Shown here in pieces: positions 1-6,456 of a DNA stretch of 15,399 bases. The stretch's first letter is position 1. Each line of letters opens with the position of its first letter. Location of the stretch: contig DGKH01000026.1 of NCBI GenBank assembly GCA_002386945.1, positions 9,438 to 24,836 on the forward strand, in the 5' to 3' direction. The position numbers and the translations under genes were made by a program. This stretch comes from Proteobacteria bacterium UBA4575. GTDB lineage: Bacteria > Pseudomonadota > Gammaproteobacteria > UBA4575. The notes beneath the pieces were generated by a model that saw only the letters and a program-made list of their open reading frames with translations, was not told the DNA's origin and ran no database searches.

Positions 1-365
1 CCTAGCAAAGCAGTCTGCTGGGAAACGAAATTGGGTGTCAGAAATAACTTTTCTGGCAAGGCCAATGTCAACAATAGATCAGACCAAGCCTGCAAGACAG
101 CATTCGGGCTCTCACTATTGAGCTGTTGCTCCGCATATTTTTCTAATGCTCGTACCAAGGCTCTTTTTGCCGGCTCAACAAGGAAGTTATGTCGCAGCAA
201 GGACCGCTGCAGGGCAGACGCTAAATCATCTGCTGATTGACGCCCAATCTGATCACTAAGGGTTTTGTAGAGTTGTTCGCTCAGCGCCTGATGTTCGGCA
301 TAACAGCCTTTATGTAGCCTATAAAAAAGGCCGGCGGAACGACCACAGAGGACACAACGTGCCAC
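1..365 (-). CDS. Unrecognised protein with N-terminal Cys cluster (3' end outside window)
   Basis: An open frame without stops runs from a GTG at 365 down to the left edge, about 121 codons. The GTG is preceded by a good Shine-Dalgarno sequence (AAGGGGTGAT) just upstream, and an in-frame TGA lies a few codons before it, so the start is well bounded. The product begins MARCVLCGRSAGLFYRLHKG and continues with Cys-Tyr-Ala-Glu-His. The Cys4-x2-Cys7 pair followed by Cys18 (and perhaps His23) resembles a small zinc-binding knuckle. The rest is rich in Leu, Ala and Gln, looks helical and soluble, and has no evident signal peptide or membrane segment. It lies 41 bases downstream of mlaA on the same strand, so it may be co-transcribed with it. 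I do not recognise the family. The gene call rests on frame length, ribosome binding site and start. The zinc-site idea is inference. Confidence 0.6.
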   Translation of the reverse strand, partial: MARCVLCGRSAGLFYRLHKGCYAEHQALSEQLYKTLSDQIGRQSADDLASALQRSLLRHNFLVEPAKRALVRALEKYAEQQLNSESPNAVLQAWSDLLLTLALPEKLFLTPNFVSQQTALL

Positions 366-393
366 TCTAGATCACCCCTTCCGGCCTCGTTGT

Positions 394-407
394 ATCCTTT
401 ATAGGAT
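394..407. repeat. 14-bp palindrome at the mlaA stop
   Basis: ATCCT-TTAT-AGGAT is a perfect 5-bp inverted repeat with a 4-base centre. It overlaps the last base of the mlaA stop codon and lies about 30 bases before the GTG of the next gene. It is too weak for a terminator and has no T-tract, so it could equally be chance. Confidence 0.3.
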
Positions 408-1147
408 CAATCCAGCTGCTGGTATAAATCGTCATCAACCGGTGGTGTTCCGTCATGTATCAAGAAGTTACGACGATCAAGATAAGCCTCACGAATGAAT
501 GCGTACTTGTCGGTGGAGATCTCTTCCACAGCTTCCTCTATCGCCAATAGCTCAGCACGTAGACTAACCTTGTCGACTGCAATCACGGCCATGCGCTGAC
601 TGGTTGAAAGCTCAACATGCGTCATCGGATCTAACAGCCATTGATCGACCGGAATAGACGGCGTATCACGCATAGTAGACGGGCCAAAGAATGGCAGTAC
701 AACATACGGCCCTTCATTCACACCCCAGACTGCCAGGGTTTGACCAAAGTCTTCATTATGCTTGCGCATACCCCATGAGCTAGCAACGTCAAAGAAACCC
801 AGAATACCAGCCGTGCTATTCACAAGGACACGACCAAAGTCAGAGAATGCATCAGCAATCTTACCTTGCAGTAAATTGTTCACACCGATGCTGACATCGT
901 CTAAGTTAGCAAAGAAATTACTAATACCACTTTGCATTGGGCTCGGTGTAATCGCCTGATAACCCTTAGCCACTGGCTTTAAAATCGCCTGGTCTAGGGT
1001 GTCGTTAAAGCTATACATAGAACGGTTAAAACCCTGCCATGGATCTCGCTCATTTTCGGCATACTGAGTACTCGCACAGCCGCCTAACACTAGCAATACG
1101 CCAGTCAGCGATACGATTTTCATTTTTTGTTGTAGCCAAATTAGCAT
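407..1147 (-). CDS. mlaA: MlaA (VacJ) outer-membrane phospholipid-removal lipoprotein
   Basis: MlaA is the outer-membrane lipoprotein that takes mislocalised phospholipids from the outer leaflet and passes them to the Mla retrograde transport pathway, usually in complex with a porin. The N-terminus has a short basic, hydrophobic signal ending in a lipobox (Leu-Gly-Gly-Cys), so the mature protein should start at that Cys. The family hallmark DPWQGFNRSMYSFND follows directly. Further conserved stretches are the NLDD..GVNNLLQGK and DFGRVLVNSTAGILGFFDVA segments and DFGQTLAVWGV..GPYVVLPFFGPS. A frame extends to an ATG at 1159, but the ATG at 1147 has GGAG six bases upstream and gives a normal signal-peptide length (246 residues), so it is preferred; a further ATG at residue 9 is also possible. 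It lies 54 bases downstream of argG on the same strand. The other Mla proteins (MlaBCDEF) are not in the window, which is usual for mlaA. Confidence 0.95.
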   Translation of the reverse strand: MLIWLQQKMKIVSLTGVLLVLGGCASTQYAENERDPWQGFNRSMYSFNDTLDQAILKPVAKGYQAITPSPMQSGISNFFANLDDVSIGVNNLLQGKIADAFSDFGRVLVNSTAGILGFFDVASSWGMRKHNEDFGQTLAVWGVNEGPYVVLPFFGPSTMRDTPSIPVDQWLLDPMTHVELSTSQRMAVIAVDKVSLRAELLAIEEAVEEISTDKYAFIREAYLDRRNFLIHDGTPPVDDDLYQQLD

Positions 1148-1201
1148 TTTATGCTCCATTTCAATTCAGTTAATAACATCCCTTTCAATGATTTGGGGAT
1201 A

Positions 1202-2419
1202 TTACTTTTTAATTCCAGTCTGAGTACCAATCCTTAATCGTAGGGCATTTAACTTAATAAAGCCTTCGGCATCCTTTTGGTCATAAGCGCCACCATCATC
1301 CTCAAAAGTAGCAATCGCTTCATTGAACAGGCTATGCTCGGATGAGCGGCGTCCAGCCACGTGTATATTACCCTTGAATAGGCACAAGCGCACCTCTCCA
1401 GTGACATTTTTCTGCGTCTCATCGATCAATTTTTGGAGCGCCAAACGCTCTGGACTCCACCAATAGCCGTTATAGATCAGACTGGCATATTTTGGCATTA
1501 GCTCGTCTTTTAGATGGGCTAATTCACGGTCCAAGGTCAATGATTCCACCGCGCGATGGGCCTTCAATAAGATACTGCCACCCGGTGTCTCGTAACAGCC
1601 ACGAGATTTCATACCGACATAACGGTTTTCAACGATATCTAATCGGCCAATACCATGGCGAGAACCGCGTTTGTTCAGCTCGGCAAGCATTTCCGCAGGC
1701 GATAGAGGTTCTCCATCAAGCGTTGCCGCATCACCCTGCTCAAAGCCAAGTACGATATATTCCGGCTCATCCGGGCCATCTGCTGGCGCTACGGTCCAAC
1801 GCCACATATCCGTCTCTGCTTCTGTCCACGGATCTTCTAATGGACCGCCTTCATAAGAGATATGTAATAGATTCGCATCCATAGAATAAGGTGATCCACC
1901 CTTACGCTTTTGTTCTACTGGAACGCCCTGCTCAGCGGCATAGGCGAGCAAGGTTTCGCGCGAGTTAAGATCCCATTCACGCCATGGCGCAATAATTTTA
2001 ATGTCCGGATTAAGGGCATAAGCCCCCAGTTCGAAACGCACCTGATCGTTACCTTTACCCGTTGCACCATGCGATACCGCATCTGCACCAGTCTCAGCTG
2101 CAATCTCGATGAGACGCTTGGCAATCAATGGCCTAGCGATCGACGTACCGAGTAAGTACTCACCTTCATAGATGGTGTTTGCGCGAAACATTGGGTAAAC
2201 ATAGTCGCGTACAAATTCTTCGCGTAGGTCTTCAATGTAAATTTCTTTTACGCCTAAGGTCTGAGCTTTTGCTCTTGCCGGCTCAACTTCTTCACCCTGT
2301 CCAATGTCGGCGGTAAACGTGACCACCTCACATTGATATTGATCTTCTAACCAGCGCAAGATCACGGAGGTATCTAAGCCTCCAGAATAGGCTAAGACTA
2401 CTTTTCGAATGTCTGTCAT
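1202..2419 (-). CDS. argG: Argininosuccinate synthase
   Basis: The enzyme condenses citrulline and aspartate with ATP to give argininosuccinate, the penultimate step of arginine synthesis, in the cytosol. The product has 405 residues, the usual length of the standard bacterial type. The N-terminal pyrophosphatase P-loop AYSGGLDTS is at residues 10-18. Other conserved blocks are [32 protein letters not shown] and the C-terminal VAGRRS...EHSLF region. The start ATG at 2419 gives the standard N-terminus [14 protein letters not shown]; no strong ribosome binding site precedes it. A perfect TATAAT lies about 37 bases upstream. It is divergent from rnt. argD and argF lie about 4 kb to the right on the other strand; argH is not in the window. 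Confidence 0.98.
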   Translation of the reverse strand: MTDIRKVVLAYSGGLDTSVILRWLEDQYQCEVVTFTADIGQGEEVEPARAKAQTLGVKEIYIEDLREEFVRDYVYPMFRANTIYEGEYLLGTSIARPLIAKRLIEIAAETGADAVSHGATGKGNDQVRFELGAYALNPDIKIIAPWREWDLNSRETLLAYAAEQGVPVEQKRKGGSPYSMDANLLHISYEGGPLEDPWTEAETDMWRWTVAPADGPDEPEYIVLGFEQGDAATLDGEPLSPAEMLAELNKRGSRHGIGRLDIVENRYVGMKSRGCYETPGGSILLKAHRAVESLTLDRELAHLKDELMPKYASLIYNGYWWSPERLALQKLIDETQKNVTGEVRLCLFKGNIHVAGRRSSEHSLFNEAIATFEDDGGAYDQKDAEGFIKLNALRLRIGTQTGIKK

Positions 2420-2455
2420 AATAGTTACTATGGTTTTGTCTGCGGAAAGTGGTTG

Positions 2456-2461
2456 ATTATA
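2456..2461 (-). promoter_or_regulatory. Candidate -10 element for argG
   Basis: Read on the minus strand this is a perfect TATAAT, placed so that transcription would begin about 30 bases before the argG ATG. No good -35 hexamer lies 16-18 bases further upstream (the hexamer there is AGGCTA), so an activator or a weak promoter would be needed. The call rests on sequence match and position only. Confidence 0.35.
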
Positions 2462-2515
2462 TCCAGCCCACCAACGATTAGCCTAATTCTATTCACGTTA
2501 GCTCGGAAAAAAAAC

Positions 2516-3196
2516 ATGTCGACAGTACGCACCAGACTCAACGATGAAGTTGATTTTGTCCCAATGGGCGCCCGCTTTCGCGGCTTTTGCCCGATCGTTG
2601 TCGACGTTGAGACGGGGGGTTTCAATGTAGAAACCGACGCATTACTCGAAGTGGCGGCAATCATCTTAGGCTATGACGAACGCGGTGAACTCTACTGTAA
2701 AGACTCCTATACCGTCCATATCGAGCCATTTGAGGGTTCAAACTTAGAACCAGCCTCATTGGAAGTGAACGGTATCGATCCGTTCCACCCACTGCGTATT
2801 GCGTCCCCTGAAAAAGAAGCCCTAGCGACTATTTTCAAGGCTTCAAATGCGGCGGTTAAAGAGAATCAATGCAAGCGTGCGATCTTAGTCGGTCATAACG
2901 CCCCGTTCGACTTAAACTTTATTAACGCTGCTGCTAGCCGCGCCAAGGTGAAAAATAATCCGTTTCACCCTTTCAGCACACTCGACACCGTAACCCTAGG
3001 TGCGATGGCCTATAGCCAAACTGTATTGTCTAAAATTGCAAAGGCAGCCAGCCTAAACTGGGATAACGAAAAAGCTCACACTGCGCTATATGATGCGCAT
3101 ATGACGGCCGAAATATTCTGTAAAATCATGAACATGTGGAACCGCCGTGCTGACCTGATCATGCCATTTAATGACCCATCTGAGATCACCACATAA
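2516..3196 (+). CDS. rnt: Ribonuclease T
   Basis: RNase T is a DEDDh-family 3'-5' exoribonuclease that trims 3' ends of tRNA, 5S and 23S rRNA and other stable RNAs. The full DEDDh set is present: D30 and E32 in VVDVETGGF, D157 in STLDTV, H188 and D193 in AHTALYDAH. Each lies exactly seven residues later than in the E. coli enzyme. Other family blocks are GFNVETDALLEVAAI, EVNGIDPFHP, VGHNAPFDLNF and NNPFHPFSTLD. The frame extends upstream to 2453, but those 21 residues are unlike the family, and the ATG at 2516 gives MSTVRTRLND and 226 residues, near the usual length of about 215. Its ribosome binding site is weak (CGG plus an A-run). It is divergent from argG and convergent with grxD. Confidence 0.96.
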   Translation: MSTVRTRLNDEVDFVPMGARFRGFCPIVVDVETGGFNVETDALLEVAAIILGYDERGELYCKDSYTVHIEPFEGSNLEPASLEVNGIDPFHPLRIASPEKEALATIFKASNAAVKENQCKRAILVGHNAPFDLNFINAAASRAKVKNNPFHPFSTLDTVTLGAMAYSQTVLSKIAKAASLNWDNEKAHTALYDAHMTAEIFCKIMNMWNRRADLIMPFNDPSEITT

Positions 3197-3208
3197 AGCA
3201 ATTCAGTC

Positions 3209-3244
3209 GGCCCATCCGTGAAAATCAAACCACTCGGATGGGCC
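3209..3244. terminator. Inverted repeat between convergent rnt and grxD
   Basis: GGCCCATCCG (3209-3218) and CGGATGGGCC (3235-3244) are perfect 10-bp complements separated by 16 bases. The hairpin sits 13 bases after the rnt stop and 17 bases beyond the grxD stop, where a shared two-way terminator would be expected. No T-run follows on either strand, so it may stop transcription poorly without Rho or may protect 3' ends instead. Confidence 0.55.
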
Positions 3245-3260
3245 TAACAAAACTAGTTAC

Positions 3261-3575
3261 TTAAGCACTAGCCTCGTCGATCATCTTCTGCAATTCACCA
3301 CGCTCAGCCATCTCCAGCGTAATGTCACAACCACCGACTAACTCACCCTTAATATATACCTGAGGGAATGTTGGCCAATCAGCATAGCGTGGCAGGTTCT
3401 GGAAGATTTCCGGATCCAGCAAGACATTAACGTAAGCAAACTCTTTACCACAGGCCTTCAAGGCCTCGGCGGTACGCATAGAAAAACCACATTGTGGCAT
3501 CTGTGGGGTACCTTTCATGTAAACAACAACAGCGTTTGACTCAACTTGTTCACGAATACGGTCTAATACATCCAT
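3261..3575 (-). CDS. grxD: Monothiol glutaredoxin, Grx4 type (CGFS)
   Basis: This is a single-domain monothiol glutaredoxin of the class that binds a glutathione-ligated [2Fe-2S] cluster as a dimer and takes part in Fe-S delivery and iron sensing. The active-site motif C29-G-F-S32 is intact, with K21 of YMKGTP before it, the WPTFPQVY segment carrying the cis-Pro (P71), and GELVGGCD (glutathione contact) near residues 78-84. A frame extends to 3632, but the ATG at 3575 has AGGAGA seven bases upstream and gives 104 residues starting MDVLDRIREQ, as in the family. It converges on rnt; in E. coli rnt and grxD are also near neighbours, separated by lhr. Three TAGCCAGC repeats lie 48-94 bases upstream. 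Confidence 0.97.
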   Translation of the reverse strand: MDVLDRIREQVESNAVVVYMKGTPQMPQCGFSMRTAEALKACGKEFAYVNVLLDPEIFQNLPRYADWPTFPQVYIKGELVGGCDITLEMAERGELQKMIDEASA

Positions 3576-3622
3576 CTCTAAATCTCCTGAAGATAACGCG
3601 CTTTTAATTAATTTCTGCAGTG

Positions 3623-3669
3623 TAGCCAGCACAGCCCCAGTGAGAAACTAGCCAGCGTAGGTAGCCAGC
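3623..3669. repeat. Three TAGCCAGC octamers with 13/26-bp spacing upstream of grxD
   Basis: Exact copies of TAGCCAGC begin at 3623, 3649 and 3662, that is 26 and 13 bp apart. A degenerate fourth (AGCCCCAG, from 3633) lies near the missing interval. They occupy the gap between the amidotransferase stop and the grxD start. They could be operator repeats for grxD, a remnant of local duplication, or chance. No known consensus is matched with confidence. Confidence 0.4.
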
Positions 3670-3716
3670 CCCCTATTTTTCTCCGGGTCTTGATGGCGCA
3701 CATCATACCTAGTGCA

Positions 3717-5489
3717 TCAAATGCAATCTACGTGCTCTTGCAACCAAAGTTCCAATAGCGCCATATGCCATAACTTACTGCCTTGTAATCGTGTGTGATA
3801 CTGGTCAGGTGCAGCCAATAAACGCTCAATATAGCCTCTATTAAACAGCCCACGCTGACGACATGCTGTCGAATTAAGTGCATCACTGACCATCGCTAAA
3901 AACTCGCCACGCACATATTTCAGTGCGGGCATGGGGAAATAGCCCTTGGGTCGGTCAATCACACTATCAGGGATCAAACCACGCGCGATCGCTTTTAATG
4001 GATACTTGCCCCCTTCACGCAACTTAAGCTCTGCCGGCATCTGCATCGCAAGCTCTACTAACTGATGATCTAAGAAGGGTACGCGTGCCTCTAAGCCCCA
4101 CGCCATAGTCATGCTGTCGACACGTTTAACCGGGTCATCAACAATTAGCGTGCGCACATCAAAGCGTAATACCGCATCCATAAACGTATCGGCATGTTTG
4201 GTCTCTAATGCCTTTCTGACCAAGGCACTGGTGTAATCTCGATCGACATAATCAGCATGCACCGTCTCACTATATTCAGCGAAGTCACGATCAAAGTAAT
4301 GATCTGCAAATCGACGTAAAGGGTCTCCGTTGGCAGCATTCATCTGCGGATACCAGAAATAACCGGCAAACAGTTCATCTGCGCCCTGCCCCGACTGCAC
4401 CACTTTAATATCTTGCGAGACTTGTTCAGCCAATAAATAAAAGGCCACTGCGTCTTGTGCCACCATAGGCTCTGGCATATGTGCAATCGCTTCAGGTAGT
4501 CGCTGTAAAACCTGACCATTAGGTATGTAGTGGCGCTGATGGTCGGTAGCAAAGGCCTCAACTACAGCATCGGAATACTCAAATTCATTACCACGTTCTT
4601 CCGGCTGATCTTCAAAGCCAACCGAATAGGTCTTTACGCTACCGTGGCTCTGCGCCAACAAACCCACGAGCAAACTTGAATCCAAGCCGCCTGATAGCAA
4701 TACACCCACCGGCACATCAGCGATCTCATTACGTCGATCAACCGCTAGCTGCAAAGCTGCTCGCGTCTGCTCAATCCATTCCTGTTCGCTTCTTTCTTCA
4801 CCTCGGGTTGCAGACAATTCCCAGTAAGACTGCGCCGCACTAACTCCATCTTGATCAACCCAAATAAAACTCCCAGGTTCTACTTTACGTAGCCCTCTTA
4901 GAATGGTGCGTGGCGCTGGGACTACCGCATGCAAAGTGAATTGATGCTGTAAAGCCTCGGCATCAATACTTATATCGATATCACCTGTAGCGAGTAAGGC
5001 TTGCGTATTAGAGGCAAAGTTAAAGCGCTTCTGATCAACACTGTAGTACAGTGGTTTAATGCCTAACCGATCTCTGGCAAGAAACAGGCGCTTTTTTCTT
5101 AAGTCATAAATCGCGAAGGCAAACATACCGATCAAGCGACTCAGACAGGCCTCACCCCAGAGCTCGAATGCCTTAAGAATGACCTCGGTATCGCCTTGGC
5201 TTTGAAAGTGCACACCCAGCGCCTGCATTTCGCGGCGTAACTCAGGATAGTTATAGATCGTGCCATTGAACACAATCGCCAATGTTGAATCGGCATTAAA
5301 TAAGGGCTGCGCGCTACTACTCGACAGATCGATTACGGCCAAACGTCGATGCACTAACCCGACATTCTCCTTTACATAGATACCGCTTGAATCTGGGCCA
5401 CGCCGTTCTAGACGTGACAACATCTTATTCATTTTATCTTTATCGACTGCCTTCGAATCAAAACGCAGCTCGCCACCAATTCCACACAT
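3717..5489 (-). CDS. Asparagine synthase-family amidotransferase, probably N-acetylglutaminylglutamine amide (NAGGN) forming
   Basis: This is a class II glutamine amidotransferase fused to an asparagine synthase-type ATP-dependent synthetase, 590 residues. The N-terminal glutaminase has nucleophile Cys2 (MCGIGGELRF), RGPDSSG (30-36), FNGTIYNYPELR (74-85) and GDTEV (99-103). The synthetase half has the PP-loop SGGLDSS at 266-272, SGQGADELFAGY at 366-377, and late blocks DDPVKRVDSMTMAWGLEA and RPKGYFPMPALKY. The last two, the length and the MCG..GELRFD start are what I recall of the NAGGN amidotransferases (asnO of Sinorhizobium, PA3459 of Pseudomonas) rather than AsnB. Those enzymes amidate N-acetylglutaminylglutamine, an osmolyte. 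The usual partners (a GNAT/ATP-grasp synthetase and a peptidase) are not adjacent. Plain asparagine synthetase (asnB) is the alternative. The family is certain; the substrate is inferred from remembered similarity. No strong ribosome binding site precedes the ATG. Confidence 0.85.
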   Translation of the reverse strand: MCGIGGELRFDSKAVDKDKMNKMLSRLERRGPDSSGIYVKENVGLVHRRLAVIDLSSSSAQPLFNADSTLAIVFNGTIYNYPELRREMQALGVHFQSQGDTEVILKAFELWGEACLSRLIGMFAFAIYDLRKKRLFLARDRLGIKPLYYSVDQKRFNFASNTQALLATGDIDISIDAEALQHQFTLHAVVPAPRTILRGLRKVEPGSFIWVDQDGVSAAQSYWELSATRGEERSEQEWIEQTRAALQLAVDRRNEIADVPVGVLLSGGLDSSLLVGLLAQSHGSVKTYSVGFEDQPEERGNEFEYSDAVVEAFATDHQRHYIPNGQVLQRLPEAIAHMPEPMVAQDAVAFYLLAEQVSQDIKVVQSGQGADELFAGYFWYPQMNAANGDPLRRFADHYFDRDFAEYSETVHADYVDRDYTSALVRKALETKHADTFMDAVLRFDVRTLIVDDPVKRVDSMTMAWGLEARVPFLDHQLVELAMQMPAELKLREGGKYPLKAIARGLIPDSVIDRPKGYFPMPALKYVRGEFLAMVSDALNSTACRQRGLFNRGYIERLLAAPDQYHTRLQGSKLWHMALLELWLQEHVDCI

Positions 5490-5587
5490 AGGCTCTGAAT
5501 ATTATCCTTACTTTAAAGAACTAAATTGAGGTCAGCATATACGCTGAAATAGATTTGATAACCGATTCTATCGACTCAGGTCTGTTA

Positions 5588-5616
5588 TTGTTTTTCGAGG
5601 CAAAACCTTCTATGGT
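5588..5616 (+). promoter_or_regulatory. Candidate sigma70 promoter for the microprotein/PuuD-like unit
   Basis: TTGTTT (5588-5593) and TATGGT (5611-5616) are separated by exactly 17 bases, in the 200-base gap between the divergent amidotransferase and the microprotein gene. Transcription would begin about 65 bases before the microprotein ATG. Both hexamers are imperfect, so the call rests on spacing and position. Confidence 0.4.
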
Positions 5617-5632
5617 CTTGAGCTAGTCGGAT

Positions 5633-5645
5633 GTGCTTTCAGCAC
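5633..5645. repeat. Short inverted repeat in the leader of the microprotein gene
   Basis: GTGCT-TTC-AGCAC forms a 5-bp hairpin with a 3-base loop, flanked by CGG and CCG that could extend it. It lies between the candidate promoter and the microprotein start, so it would be in the 5' leader. Its role is unknown and it could be chance. Confidence 0.3.
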
Positions 5646-5689
5646 GCCCGAAACAACAACAAAATAAACTGTACTACTCGAGGTAAAAC

Positions 5690-5767
5690 ATGAACCCATT
5701 GAACTCCGTATTAGGAACAATCATTACCGGCATCGTCCTATCCATCATTATCATGATTCTGGTCTAG
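5690..5767 (+). CDS. 25-residue single-helix membrane microprotein
   Basis: A 26-codon frame begins at ATG 5690 with GAGGT five bases upstream and ends at TAG 5765. The product opens MNPLNSVLGT and from about residue 7 to its last residue is almost wholly Ile, Val, Leu, Gly, Thr, Ser and Met: one membrane helix with no charged side chain anywhere. It ends directly at the helix. It lies 57 bases before the PuuD-like gene on the same strand, behind the candidate promoter, with no terminator between, so the two are probably co-transcribed. Size and composition recall the tiny accessory subunits of membrane oxidases (CydX or CcoQ types), but I see no specific sequence match. It is supported by ribosome binding site, start, composition and position; translation is not proven. 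Confidence 0.6.
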   Translation: MNPLNSVLGTIITGIVLSIIIMILV

Positions 5768-5824
5768 GCACCTCGCTAGCGTATATCGCACAACATTAAT
5801 AATCAAAATTACAGGAGTTAGATT

Positions 5825-6319
5825 ATGAACACTTTTGCACTAGCCGTATGGCTGCATGTCTTTGTTGGCATCATCTGGATTGGACTACTTTACTACTTTA
5901 ACTTTGTACAAGTTAGCGCAGTCGCCGCTGCAACTGCAGATACTGACGGCCCCGGCCCAGCTGCCATCGGCAAATACATAGCACCACGTGCACTAGCTTG
6001 GTTCCGCTGGAGTGCACTAGCTACTTGGATCACTGGCGCAGCCGCTTTGGAATATGTTGGTGGCTTGGGTACTAATATGCTCTTTACTGACGGTGTCACT
6101 GTTATCGGTATCGGCGCATGGTTAGGTACTATCATGTTGCTTAACGTTTGGGGCCCAATCTGGCAAAACCAGAAGAAAATACTTGGCATTAAGCCAGCCT
6201 CTGACGCTGAGAAAGCAACTGCTAAGAAAGTTGCCTTCCTTGCATCTCGTACCAACACTGTATTGTCCATCCCTATGCTAATGTGCATGGTCGGTCATGG
6301 TCACGGCTTAGTCTTTTAA
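5825..6319 (+). CDS. PuuD-like (Urate_ox_N-type) four-helix membrane protein without cytochrome c domain
   Basis: The product has 164 residues in the inner membrane, with four likely helices at about 3-27, 55-78, 89-113 and 144-164. The segment WLHVFVGIIWIGLLYYFNFVQ, the later APRALAWFRW block, the KKILG...A..EKATAKK loop and SRTNTVLSIPMLM resemble the membrane part of PuuD, the membrane urate oxidase/hydroxylase with a C-terminal cytochrome c. Here no CxxCH motif occurs and the protein is much shorter than PuuD, so oxidising urate alone seems unlikely. H11, H158 and H160 could bind haem (inference). AGGAG lies seven bases before the ATG. Codons favour GCT, GGT, ACT and GTT, suggesting high expression. 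It follows the 25-residue microprotein gene and is closed by a strong terminator. No other purine gene is in the window. Family resemblance is fair; function is unknown. Confidence 0.75.
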   Translation: MNTFALAVWLHVFVGIIWIGLLYYFNFVQVSAVAAATADTDGPGPAAIGKYIAPRALAWFRWSALATWITGAAALEYVGGLGTNMLFTDGVTVIGIGAWLGTIMLLNVWGPIWQNQKKILGIKPASDAEKATAKKVAFLASRTNTVLSIPMLMCMVGHGHGLVF

Positions 6320-6333
6320 GAATAGGCTTTATC

Positions 6334-6356
6334 GGGGCCGCTAACGTAACGGCCCC
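6334..6356 (+). terminator. GC-rich hairpin after the PuuD-like gene
   Basis: GGGGCCG (6334-6340) and CGGCCCC (6350-6356) form a perfect 7-bp stem with a 9-base loop, 14 bases past the stop codon. No T-run follows, so it is more likely to protect the 3' end or pause polymerase than to be the main terminator, which lies about 40 bases on. Confidence 0.5.
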
Positions 6357-6395
6357 AAATGCTAGAATATTAAGTAATTTAATAGCATAATCATT

Positions 6396-6425
6396 AAACG
6401 GCAGCGGCTCTCCGCTGCCGTTTTT
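6396..6425 (+). terminator. Strong intrinsic terminator (possible attenuator) before argD
   Basis: AAACGGCAGCGG (6396-6407) pairs perfectly with CCGCTGCCGTTT (6412-6423) across a CTCT loop, giving a 12-bp GC-rich stem running into a T-tract (6421-6425). This is a textbook Rho-independent terminator for the PuuD-like unit. Only 31 bases separate it from the argD GTG, so any argD transcript starting upstream must pass through it. It may therefore also limit argD read-through. Confidence 0.85.
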
Positions 6426-6456
6426 GGTTATAACGGAACAACTATCAGGAAAATAC

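Noticed and set aside
31..240. 69-residue frame on the plus strand
   Set aside because: The opposite strand carries a longer open frame with a ribosome binding site; this one has no support.
2428..2664. 78-residue minus-strand frame across the argG-rnt gap
   Set aside because: Overlaps the rnt N-terminal coding region, low-complexity Ser/Thr composition, and no ribosome binding site support.
5893..6288. 131-residue frame on the minus strand
   Set aside because: Antisense shadow of the PuuD-like gene, which has the ribosome binding site and family motifs.
6363..6382. ArgR box-like AT-rich sequence before argD, and another near 2483-2496 before argG
   Set aside because: Each matches only part of the palindromic consensus and the surroundings are AT-rich, so chance explains them.
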